From NCBI RefSeq assembly GCF_019991125.1, contig NZ_JAGENB010000002.1, positions 1,110,416 to 1,174,415 on the forward strand: 64,000 nt of DNA, in the 5' to 3' direction. Of this stretch, positions 57,023 to 64,000 are shown piece after piece; the first letter of the stretch is position 1; every line of letters begins with the position of its first letter. The notes below the pieces were generated by a model. The model made no database searches, was not told where the DNA came from, and saw only the letters and a program-made list of their open reading frames with translations. Made by a program: the position numbers and the translations under genes. This DNA comes from Phyllobacterium calauticae (lineage in GTDB: Bacteria; Pseudomonadota; Alphaproteobacteria; Rhizobiales; Rhizobiaceae).

Positions 57023-58220
57023 TTTCCCGCGTCAAAGAACATTGCCGTTACAGCCATTCCGTAAGCTTGCCGCCAGTCTTGCCGTCGTGCTGCTCGCCGC
57101 GTCGCCGGTCCACGCGCAGGAAGCATTGTTCGATACCAAGGCCAAGCAGGCCCTGATGCTTGAAGACCAGACAGGCACCATTCTCTACGCCAAAACACCC
57201 GATACGTTGATCGAACCAGCCGCGCTGGCCAAGCTGATGACCATGGAACTGGTCTTTCATGCGCTCAAGACCGGCCAGATCAAGATCGATACCCAGTATA
57301 CCGTCAGCGAAAATGCCTGGCGCACGGGCGGGGCGCCGTCCGGCGGCTCCACCATGTTTGCCAAGCTTAAATCGTCGATCAGCGTCGGCGACCTCATCCA
57401 GGGCGTTATCGTGCAGTCAGCCAATGACGGTTGCATCATCCTGGCCGAGGGCATTGCCGGGTCGGAACAAAAATTCGCCGAGATGATGAACGCACGGGCG
57501 AAGGAAATCGGCCTGAAGAATTCGACGTTCCGCAATTCGACCGGCTTGCCCGATCCGGAGCAAAAGGTGTCGCTGACGGACCTTGTCACGCTGGCCCGCT
57601 ACATCAAGCACGAATATCCGGAATATTATCGCACCTATGCGCAGGAGAGCTTCACCTGGAACAATATTTTCCAGCGTAATCGCAATCCCTTGCTGAAGCT
57701 GGATATCGGCGCTGACGGCATGGGAACCGGCTACACCGAACAATCCGGCTATGGTCTTGTCGGTTCGGCCGAACATAACGGGCGCCGTTACATCGCCGCC
57801 CTGAGCGGTCTGGCGACCGACAAGGAGCGGGCGGAAGAAGCCAAGAAAATCTTTGAATGGGCCTATAGCGCCTTCGAGGAAGTCAATATCTTTGCCGAAG
57901 GCGAGACCATCGCGGAAGCCAGCGTGTTTGGTGGTGTCAAATCCAGCGTCCCGCTCAAGGCACACGAAAAGATCAGCCTTCTCGTCCCGACGGCCAACAA
58001 GGATCGCCTCAAGGCCCATGTCGTGTATAAGGGCCCGCTGCTGGCCCCGGTCAAGGCGGACGAGCAGGTCGGCGTGCTGCGGATCTGGATCGGCGATGCC
58101 CTGGCGCAGGAAACGCCGGTTTACACGGGCGAAGCTGTTGAACCCGGTGATCTGCAGAAGCGCACGCTCGATGCGGTCCTGGAACTCACCACCGGCTGGA
58201 CCCGCCGCCTGAAGCTTTAA
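56991..58220 (+). CDS. DacF-family D-Ala-D-Ala carboxypeptidase homologue lacking catalytic Ser and KTG Lys
   Basis: 409 residues from ATG 56991 (GGGAGCAGG upstream; ATG 57009 is an alternative). Signal peptide KLAASLAVVLLAASPVHA-Q. PBP5-type fold with SENAWRTGGAPSGGSTMF and an SxN motif SAND (S143/N145). The nucleophile motif SxxK should read PASxxK; here it is PAALAK, codon GCG at 57222-57224 (A78) with K81 kept. The KTG box is G245-TG in GADGMGTGYTE (codon GGA at 57723-57725). Two of three catalytic boxes are thus altered, so the protein is probably inactive as a peptidase and may be a regulator or scaffold. The C-terminal PBP5_C-like beta domain (about 300-390) is intact. It overlaps rlpA. 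Confidence 0.88.
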   Translation: MRLSYAMTETDFPRQRTLPLQPFRKLAASLAVVLLAASPVHAQEALFDTKAKQALMLEDQTGTILYAKTPDTLIEPAALAKLMTMELVFHALKTGQIKIDTQYTVSENAWRTGGAPSGGSTMFAKLKSSISVGDLIQGVIVQSANDGCIILAEGIAGSEQKFAEMMNARAKEIGLKNSTFRNSTGLPDPEQKVSLTDLVTLARYIKHEYPEYYRTYAQESFTWNNIFQRNRNPLLKLDIGADGMGTGYTEQSGYGLVGSAEHNGRRYIAALSGLATDKERAEEAKKIFEWAYSAFEEVNIFAEGETIAEASVFGGVKSSVPLKAHEKISLLVPTANKDRLKAHVVYKGPLLAPVKADEQVGVLRIWIGDALAQETPVYTGEAVEPGDLQKRTLDAVLELTTGWTRRLKL

Positions 58221-58279
58221 GATTTTCCCGGCTCGACCTTTTCAGTCCCGCCCGTTAGAACCTCGTCTAGAGATCAAAA

Positions 58280-58984
58280 GTGACTCTTTATCGAAAGACG
58301 GCTGACGGCGTGCAACAAGGACTGTTCATTACCTTTGAAGGCGGCGAGGGCGCTGGCAAATCCACCCAGATCACCCGCCTGGCAGCGCATATGCGCGCAG
58401 CCGGCGATGATGTGGTGGTGACCCGCGAGCCGGGCGGCTCGCCCGGTGCCGAGGCTGTGCGGCATGTCATCCTGAGCGGCGCTGCCGAATCCTTCGGTCC
58501 CGCCATGGAAGCGATGTTGTTTGCCGCCGCGCGCAATGATCACGTCGAGCAGGTCATGCGCCCCGCACTCAACACGGGCAGCATGGTGCTCTGCGACCGC
58601 TATATCGACTCCAGCCGGGTTTATCAGGGGGTCACCGGCGATCTCGATGCCGGTCTGATGCGCGCCATTGAGAGGGCAGCCGTCAACGGATTGATGCCTG
58701 ACCTGACCATCATTCTCGATCTGCCGGCGGAAATCGGTCTGCAGCGCGCAAACGCGCGTCGCGGAACAGGCACTGCCGATCGCTTCGAAAAGGAAACCAT
58801 CGAGATGCACCGCAAGCGCCGGGATGCCTATCTGGCCATCGCCAAGGCTGAACCGGGGCGGTGCAAGGTGGTGCCCGCGGACCGGCCGGTTGACGATATC
58901 GCGGCGGATATTGCCCGCCTCGTCGATCGCCTGAAGGCGCGGCGTGCGATAAAGGAAAAGGCCAGAGCGGGGGCGGCACAATGA
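58280..58984 (+). CDS. tmk: thymidylate kinase
   Basis: 234 residues from GTG 58280. P-loop [16 protein letters not shown](Y) motif [14 protein letters not shown], and LID-type region [16 protein letters not shown]. Phosphorylates dTMP to dTDP for DNA synthesis. It is slightly longer than most thymidylate kinases because of a 14-residue leader and a basic tail. Its stop overlaps holB (ATGA), the classical tmk-holB arrangement. Confidence 0.95.
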   Translation: MTLYRKTADGVQQGLFITFEGGEGAGKSTQITRLAAHMRAAGDDVVVTREPGGSPGAEAVRHVILSGAAESFGPAMEAMLFAAARNDHVEQVMRPALNTGSMVLCDRYIDSSRVYQGVTGDLDAGLMRAIERAAVNGLMPDLTIILDLPAEIGLQRANARRGTGTADRFEKETIEMHRKRRDAYLAIAKAEPGRCKVVPADRPVDDIAADIARLVDRLKARRAIKEKARAGAAQ

Positions 58985-60039
58985 GCGATACGCTTCCCGA
59001 CGTTCCGGCCACGCATGACACCATTGACGGCATTCCCGCCCCGTCGGCCAATCCCGCGCTGTTCGGTCACCCGTCCATCCGTTCATTTCTGGCGCAGGCC
59101 TATCAATCCGGCCACATGCATCATGCGCTTCTGCTCGAGGGGCCGCAGGGGGTGGGCAAGACCACGCTGGCCTTTCACCTTGCCGGACACATGCTCAAGC
59201 ATCCGGTGCAGCGCGATGCGCCGCTGGAACTGGCCGTGCCCGATTTTTCCACCGCGCCCTACCGGCAGATTGCCACGGGTACACATCTGGCCGTGCTGCA
59301 TATCAGCCGCCCGCTCGATGCCAAGACCGGAAAATTCAAGACCGGCATCACGGTCGATGAGATTCGCCGCGTGACACACTTTCTCAATCGCACGGCACAT
59401 GACGGCGCGTGGCGCATTGTTATCGTCGACCCGGCAGATGATATGAATCGCAATGCTGCCAATGCGTTACTGAAGACTCTTGAGGAACCGCCGCAGCGAA
59501 CGCTGTTCATTTTGATCTCGCATTCTTCCGGGCGCTTGCTGCCAACGATCCGCTCGCGCTGCCAGTCCATCCGTTTTGAGGGGCTGGAGCGCAGCGACCT
59601 CCTGTCGGCACTGGCAACCATCGGCCTTGGTGCGGAGCAGATGCCGGATACCGAGGCACTGGTGACCCACGCGGACGGCAGCGTGCGCAAGGCGGCACTG
59701 CTTGTGGCGTTTGGCGGATTGGAGATATCGCAGACCATCGATGCGATACTGACAAAGCCGGTATTCGATGTCCCCAAGGCGCAGGCGCTTGGAACCGCCT
59801 TGTCGGGACGCGATTCGGAAATTCAGTTTGACCTTTTCCTTGAGGACATTTTTTCGCGGATCGCGACGAAGGCGAGGGAGGCTGCGGAGAGGGGTGCCGT
59901 GGCCGAGGCCAATCACTGGTCAACACTGTGGCAGGACATGCAGGGCGAAGCCCGTGAAGCCGATGCCTTCAACCTTGACCGCAAACAGTCCGTTCTTATC
60001 TTTCTTGACAGGATGCACCGTGCCCTGCGTGCATCTTGA
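58981..60039 (+). CDS. holB: DNA polymerase III delta' subunit
   Basis: 352 residues. AAA+ clamp-loader subunit: Walker A-like [92 protein letters not shown] (sensor and SRC motif). The alphaproteobacterial delta' has a long N-terminus as here. Coupled to tmk by overlap. Works in the clamp loader with gamma/tau and delta. Confidence 0.94.
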   Translation: MSDTLPDVPATHDTIDGIPAPSANPALFGHPSIRSFLAQAYQSGHMHHALLLEGPQGVGKTTLAFHLAGHMLKHPVQRDAPLELAVPDFSTAPYRQIATGTHLAVLHISRPLDAKTGKFKTGITVDEIRRVTHFLNRTAHDGAWRIVIVDPADDMNRNAANALLKTLEEPPQRTLFILISHSSGRLLPTIRSRCQSIRFEGLERSDLLSALATIGLGAEQMPDTEALVTHADGSVRKAALLVAFGGLEISQTIDAILTKPVFDVPKAQALGTALSGRDSEIQFDLFLEDIFSRIATKAREAAERGAVAEANHWSTLWQDMQGEAREADAFNLDRKQSVLIFLDRMHRALRAS

Positions 60040-60187
60040 TCCGCCACCCGGTCACATCACATGAATGCGGAATAGTATTTCAATTGAATTCATGCGTTTA
60101 CGACCGGTATAGCAATCAGGCCGGACATGGGTTATGTCAGCCTGACGCCTTCCCAAGATGCCAATTCCGAAGCAAATCAGGTTACGT

Positions 60188-61738
60188 ATGAGCCGCGAAA
60201 CATTTTACATCACCACAGCCATTTCCTATCCGAACGGCAGTCCGCATATCGGTCACGCGTACGAGCTGATCGCGACGGATGCGATTGCCCGTTTCAACCG
60301 CCATGACGGCAAGGATGTGTTCTTCCTCAGCGGTACGGACGAACATGGTATCAAGATGCTTCAAACGGCACGCAAGGAAGGCATCACGCCGCGCGAGCTT
60401 GCCGACAGAAATGCCAAGCTTTTCCGTGACATGGGCCATCTCCTGAATGCGTCCTATGACGACTTCATCCGGACCACCGAGGAGCGGCATTACGCGTCAT
60501 CGCAGGCGATCTGGAAAAAAATGGTCGAAGCCGGGGATATCTACAAGGATTCCTATGCCGGCTGGTACTCCGTGCGCGATGAAGCCTATTACCAGGAAGA
60601 CGAGACGGAAGTGCGTGCCGATGGCGTGCGCTACGGCCCGCAGGGCTCGCCCGTCGAATGGCTGGAAGAGGAAAGCTATTTCTTCCGCCTGTCCGCCTAT
60701 CAGGATCGCCTGCTCAAGCTGTATGCGGACAATCCGAGCTTTATCGGGCCGGACGAGCGCCGCAACGAGGTCATCTCCTTCGTCAAATCCGGACTGAAGG
60801 ACCTGTCCGTATCGCGCACGACCTTCGACTGGGGCATTCCGGTTCCCGGCGACGAGAAGCACGTCATGTATGTCTGGGTCGACGCGCTGACCAATTACAT
60901 CACGGCGGCCGGTTATCCCGATGAGAAGGCCGAGCGCTGGCGCTATTGGCCCGCCGACGTGCACATCATCGGCAAGGACATCATTCGCTTCCACGCCGTC
61001 TATTGGCCGGCCTTCCTGCTGTCCGCGGGGATCGAACTGCCGAAGCGCGTCTTCGGCCACGGTTTCGTGTTCAACCGCGGCGAGAAAATGTCGAAATCGG
61101 TCGGCAATGTCATCGATCCGTTCTCCCTGGTCGAGCATTACGGCCTGGATCAGGTGCGTTACTTCCTGCTGCGCGAAGTGCCTTTCGGTCAGGACGGCAA
61201 TTACAGCCATGAGGCGATCGTCAACCGCACCAATGCGGATCTTGCCAACGACCTTGGCAATCTGGCGCAGCGCTCGCTGTCGATGATCAACAAGAACTGC
61301 GAAGCCAAGGTTCCGCAGCCCGGCGCATTGACCGATGTCGACAAGGCCATCCTCGATCAGGCGGTCGCAGCGCTGGAGACAGCCCGCAAGGCCGTCGGCA
61401 CGCAGGCCATGCATCTGGCGCTTGGGGCGATCTTTGCCGTGGTGGCGGAAGCCAACCGCTATTTTGCCTCGCAGGAGCCATGGGCGCTGAAGAAGACCGA
61501 TCCCGCGCGGATGGAAACGGTTCTCTACGTGACGGCGGAAGTGATCCGGCGTGTCGGCATTCTGTGCCTGCCGTTCATACCGGGATCGGCGGCCAAACTG
61601 CTCGATATCCTGGCCGTGCCCGCCGACAAGCGCAACTTCACCGATCTTCTCGGCGGCAGCGAACTGGTGCCCGGCGCCGATTTGCCCGCGCCGCAGCCGA
61701 TCTTCCCGCGCTATGTCGAGGCAGACAAAGGCGCCTGA
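60188..61738 (+). CDS. metG: methionyl-tRNA synthetase
   Basis: 516 residues from ATG 60188 (the frame starts at 60158). Class I signatures: [15 protein letters not shown] (HIGH) and [14 protein letters not shown] (KMSKS); tRNA-binding helices at the C-terminus with no added EMAP/tRNA-binding domain, and no zinc knuckle cysteines in the CP domain, the short MetRS form of alphaproteobacteria. Charges tRNA-Met. 148 bases after holB, with AGG close to the start. Confidence 0.95.
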   Translation: MSRETFYITTAISYPNGSPHIGHAYELIATDAIARFNRHDGKDVFFLSGTDEHGIKMLQTARKEGITPRELADRNAKLFRDMGHLLNASYDDFIRTTEERHYASSQAIWKKMVEAGDIYKDSYAGWYSVRDEAYYQEDETEVRADGVRYGPQGSPVEWLEEESYFFRLSAYQDRLLKLYADNPSFIGPDERRNEVISFVKSGLKDLSVSRTTFDWGIPVPGDEKHVMYVWVDALTNYITAAGYPDEKAERWRYWPADVHIIGKDIIRFHAVYWPAFLLSAGIELPKRVFGHGFVFNRGEKMSKSVGNVIDPFSLVEHYGLDQVRYFLLREVPFGQDGNYSHEAIVNRTNADLANDLGNLAQRSLSMINKNCEAKVPQPGALTDVDKAILDQAVAALETARKAVGTQAMHLALGAIFAVVAEANRYFASQEPWALKKTDPARMETVLYVTAEVIRRVGILCLPFIPGSAAKLLDILAVPADKRNFTDLLGGSELVPGADLPAPQPIFPRYVEADKGA

Positions 61739-61759
61739 TCAGGAACCCGGATCTTTTTC

Positions 61760-62548
61760 ATGCTTGTCGATAGCCATTGCCATCTGGATTTTCCGGATTT
61801 TGCCGAAGAACGCGACGCCATCGTGCAGCGCGCGCTGGATCTTGGTGTCGTGCGGCTGGTCACCATCTGCACGCGCGTTCGCAAGTTCGACGGCATTATC
61901 GGCATCGCCGAACGCTATGACAGCGTCTTTGCCTCGGTCGGCACGCACCCGAACAATGCGCATGAGGAACTCGACGTCACAGCCGATGACCTGATCAGGC
62001 TGGCCGAACACCCGAAGGTGGTGGCAATCGGTGAAGCCGGGCTCGACTATCACTATGATTATGCGCCGCCGGAAGCACAGCAGCAGGGATTTCGCACCCA
62101 TATCGCCGCAGCACGCGTCACCGGCCTGCCGCTGGTCATTCACGCGCGCAGTGCCGATGAGGACATGATTGCGATCCTGCGCGAGGAATCAGGGAAGGGG
62201 GCCTTCCCCTTCATCCTGCATTGCTTCTCCTCCGGCGCCGAACTGGCGCGGGTTGGCGTCGAGCTTGGCGGTTACATCTCGTTTTCCGGTATTTTGACAT
62301 TCAAGAATTCGCCGGAAATCCGCGACATCGCCAGAAATGTGCCGCGCGACCGGCTGCTGGTTGAAACCGACGCGCCTTATCTCGCGCCGATGCCGCATCG
62401 CGGCAAGCGCAACGAGCCGAGCTTTGTCACCCATACGGCCGCCGTGCTGGCGGACACCATCGGTGTCAGCGTCGAGGAAATCGGCACTTTGACCACCGAC
62501 AATGTATTCCGCCTGTTCACCAAGATGCCAAGGCCCGCCCATGCCTGA
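61760..62548 (+). CDS. TatD-family metal-dependent DNase
   Basis: 262 residues. Metal ligands in DSHCHLDF (HxH), GEAGLDYHYDYAPP (Glu), LPLVIHARSADE, FILHCFSSGAEL and ETDAPYLAPMPHRGKRNEP. Typical TIM-barrel hydrolase of the YcfH/TatD group. Located between metG and an MBL-fold gene, its usual place; it overlaps the MBL start by eight bases. Confidence 0.93.
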   Translation: MLVDSHCHLDFPDFAEERDAIVQRALDLGVVRLVTICTRVRKFDGIIGIAERYDSVFASVGTHPNNAHEELDVTADDLIRLAEHPKVVAIGEAGLDYHYDYAPPEAQQQGFRTHIAAARVTGLPLVIHARSADEDMIAILREESGKGAFPFILHCFSSGAELARVGVELGGYISFSGILTFKNSPEIRDIARNVPRDRLLVETDAPYLAPMPHRGKRNEPSFVTHTAAVLADTIGVSVEEIGTLTTDNVFRLFTKMPRPAHA

Positions 62549-63350
62549 TCGCCTGCGCTTTACCATTCTGGGCTGCGGCTCGTCTCCGGGCGTGCCGCGC
62601 ATCAATGGTGACTGGGGCAATTGCGATCCGGACAATCCGAAAAACCGCCGACGCCGGGCGTCCATGCTGGTGGAACGCATTGCCGCGCATGGCGGCGTGA
62701 CCACTGTTGTGATCGATACGGGGCCGGATTTCCGCTCGCAGATGATCGATTTCGGCTCCGGACGGCTCGATGCCGTCGTCTATACCCATGCGCATGCGGA
62801 CCATATTCACGGCCTCGATGATCTCCGGACCTTTGTCATCGACCGGCGCGATCTGGTGGACATCTATGCCGATCAGGCGACCCAGCGCAGGCTCGTCGAA
62901 GGCTTCAGTTATTGTTTCAAGACGCCGGAAGGTTCGAGCTATCCGCCGATCCTGCGGCCGCATGAGATCGTGCATCACGAGGCTTTTGAGATTGACGGCG
63001 CGGGCGGTCCGATCCGCTTTCTGCCGCTGCCGCAGGTGCATGGCGATATCCTGTCGCTGGGCTTCCGCATCGGCGATGTGGGCTATTGTTCCGATGTCAG
63101 CGCGTTTCCGGAAACAACAGCGGCTCAGCTGCATGGGCTCGATATACTCATCATCGACGCGTTGCAGTACCGTCCGCACCCAAGCCATTTTTCTCTCGAT
63201 GAATCAATGGAGTGGATCGAAAAGCTGAAGCCGCGTCGAGCCATTCTGACCCATATGCATGTGCCACTGGATTATGGAACTGTCCTGCGCGATACGCCGG
63301 AACATGTCGAACCGGCCTTTGACGGTCTGTCCTTTGAGGTTGAGGCATGA
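62541..63350 (+). CDS. MBL-fold metallo-hydrolase (PhnP-like)
   Basis: 269 residues from ATG 62541 (an upstream extension to 62502 lies inside tatD). Beta-lactamase-fold core: FTILGCGSSPGVPRINGDWGNCDP, VIDTGPDFRSQM, YTHAHADHIHGLDDLR (HxHxDH), later LILILTHMH-type end seen as AILTHMHVPLDYGTV. Likely a cyclic phosphodiesterase-type enzyme of the PhnP/lipoyl-family neighbour group. Coupled to the next gene by ATGA overlap at 63347. Confidence 0.92.
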   Translation: MPDRLRFTILGCGSSPGVPRINGDWGNCDPDNPKNRRRRASMLVERIAAHGGVTTVVIDTGPDFRSQMIDFGSGRLDAVVYTHAHADHIHGLDDLRTFVIDRRDLVDIYADQATQRRLVEGFSYCFKTPEGSSYPPILRPHEIVHHEAFEIDGAGGPIRFLPLPQVHGDILSLGFRIGDVGYCSDVSAFPETTAAQLHGLDILIIDALQYRPHPSHFSLDESMEWIEKLKPRRAILTHMHVPLDYGTVLRDTPEHVEPAFDGLSFEVEA

Positions 63351-63817
63351 GCAAGAGCGTTGAACGTGTCCGCCTGGCAGCCCATGCTGCAGGCCTTGAG
63401 ATCGAAATCCGCCAGATGGCCGATTCAACCCATACGGCCGAAGATGCGGCCATCCAATGCGGTGTCACAGTCGCACAGATCGTCAAGTCGCTGATTTTTC
63501 AAGGCACTGATACGCAGCAGCTTTATCTGTTTCTGGTTTCCGGACCGCGCCAGCTTGATCTTGCCAAGGCTGCGCGGCTGACCGGAGAAACGCTGCACCG
63601 GGCTGATCCAAAGCACATCCGCAAGGAGACGGGCTTTGCCATTGGCGGCGTATCGCCATTGGGGCATCTGATCGACATCAAGGCCTATGCGGATGAAACA
63701 CTGATGCAGTTCGACGTTGTCTGGGCTGCCGCAGGCGGCACCAACTTTGTTTTCCCGGCAGAACCGCAGGCTTTGATGACGGCCGCAAAGGCTGAAATAG
63801 CCGATATTACCGGCTGA
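63347..63817 (+). CDS. YbaK/EbsC-type aminoacyl-tRNA deacylase
   Basis: 156 residues of the YbaK/ProX editing fold: TAEDAAIQCGVTVAQIVKSLIFQG, FLFLVSGPRQLDLAKAARLTGETLHRADPKHIRKETGFAIGGVSPLGHL. The conserved KSL (K in IVKSL) and GGVSP loop are present. It hydrolyses mischarged aminoacyl-tRNAs, for example Cys- or Ala-tRNA-Pro. Last complete gene of the window. Confidence 0.92.
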   Translation: MSKSVERVRLAAHAAGLEIEIRQMADSTHTAEDAAIQCGVTVAQIVKSLIFQGTDTQQLYLFLVSGPRQLDLAKAARLTGETLHRADPKHIRKETGFAIGGVSPLGHLIDIKAYADETLMQFDVVWAAAGGTNFVFPAEPQALMTAAKAEIADITG

Positions 63818-63982
63818 TCGAGCCATTCCGGCCTGTCTTCCGGTTCCATAATCTATCTTATGCGATCTTTGTTTGTAGCCGCAAAGTTAAAATGTCCTGT
63901 TTCTGCAAAGTAGAAACGTCGCTGTGTCACCTTCTCGTTGATTGCAACGAGATTTGGGATGCGGATTTTGGGACTGATTTTA

Positions 63983-64000
63983 ATGAGCGAACGCGAACTG
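63983..64000 (+). CDS. possible start of a further gene (cut by window end)
   Basis: ATG 63983 followed by six open codons (MSEREL) to the last base. No clear ribosome site; the reading may be real or not. Confidence 0.2.

Overview
The window is a piece of an alphaproteobacterial chromosome, most likely a member of the Hyphomicrobiales (Rhizobiales; Brucella/Phyllobacterium/Mesorhizobium relatives). The evidence is moderately high GC, the gene order rlpA - dacF-like - tmk - holB - metG - tatD - MBL hydrolase, FixJ-type and HWE/DctB-like regulators, and prophage genes of types common in rhizobial phages (DUF6074-, DUF5681-, DUF5309- and SU10-adaptor-like). I cannot name the species from sequence alone.

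Layout. (1) 1-5.3 kb, chromosome: a Tim44-like membrane protein (cut by the window edge), a secreted TPR protein, an ECF sigma/anti-sigma pair, a cyclopropane-fatty-acid-synthase-family methyltransferase and an AcoR-like GAF-Fis regulator with no AAA+ domain. (2) 5.90-5.99 kb, tRNA-Ser(TGA), whose 3' end is an attachment site. (3) 5.98-42.47 kb, an apparently complete temperate podovirus-type prophage of about 36.5 kb. (4) 42.5-55.5 kb, chromosome: a divergent two-component pair, an EEP-family nuclease/phosphatase, a GNAT, an MFS transporter, a beta-propeller/regulator pair, a PsiF-repeat protein, and an operon of response regulator, periplasmic molybdopterin-domain protein, histidine kinase and TylF-like methyltransferase. 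(5) 55.7-64 kb, a tightly packed plus-strand housekeeping run from rlpA to a YbaK-type deacylase.

The prophage reads in a standard order. An Arc-like repressor faces a small HTH/excisionase-like gene across a cluster of ACCACGGTGGT-type operators. A translationally coupled early operon follows (6.8-13.0 kb), with an initiator-like gene carrying iteron-like repeats inside its 3' end and an RNase HI. Next come a secreted HExxH protein with a strong terminator, a minus-strand cargo island (restriction-nuclease-like DUF6998 and zinc-ribbon DUF4145 proteins), then packaging and virion genes (TerS, TerL, portal, scaffold, DUF5309 capsid, adaptors, nozzle, GNAT, three ejection/internal proteins, tail fibre) and the lysis cassette (endolysin, holin candidates, nested Rz/Rz1). 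The right end is accessory: a membrane protein + AlbA_2 (Schlafen-type) pair, a HEPN-like protein next to a chimeric ParB-like remnant, two convergent paralogous HTH proteins, and the tyrosine integrase. Attachment repeats and 12-bp arm-type repeats (AATCCCAC) occur at both ends, which fixes the boundaries well.

Most notable observations: a DacF-type penicillin-binding protein that has lost both its nucleophilic Ser and the Lys of the KTG box; defence-like cargo in three separate places in the prophage; matching att and arm-site architecture; candidate origin iterons inside a coding sequence; and an operon combining signalling proteins with a periplasmic molybdopterin-domain protein.
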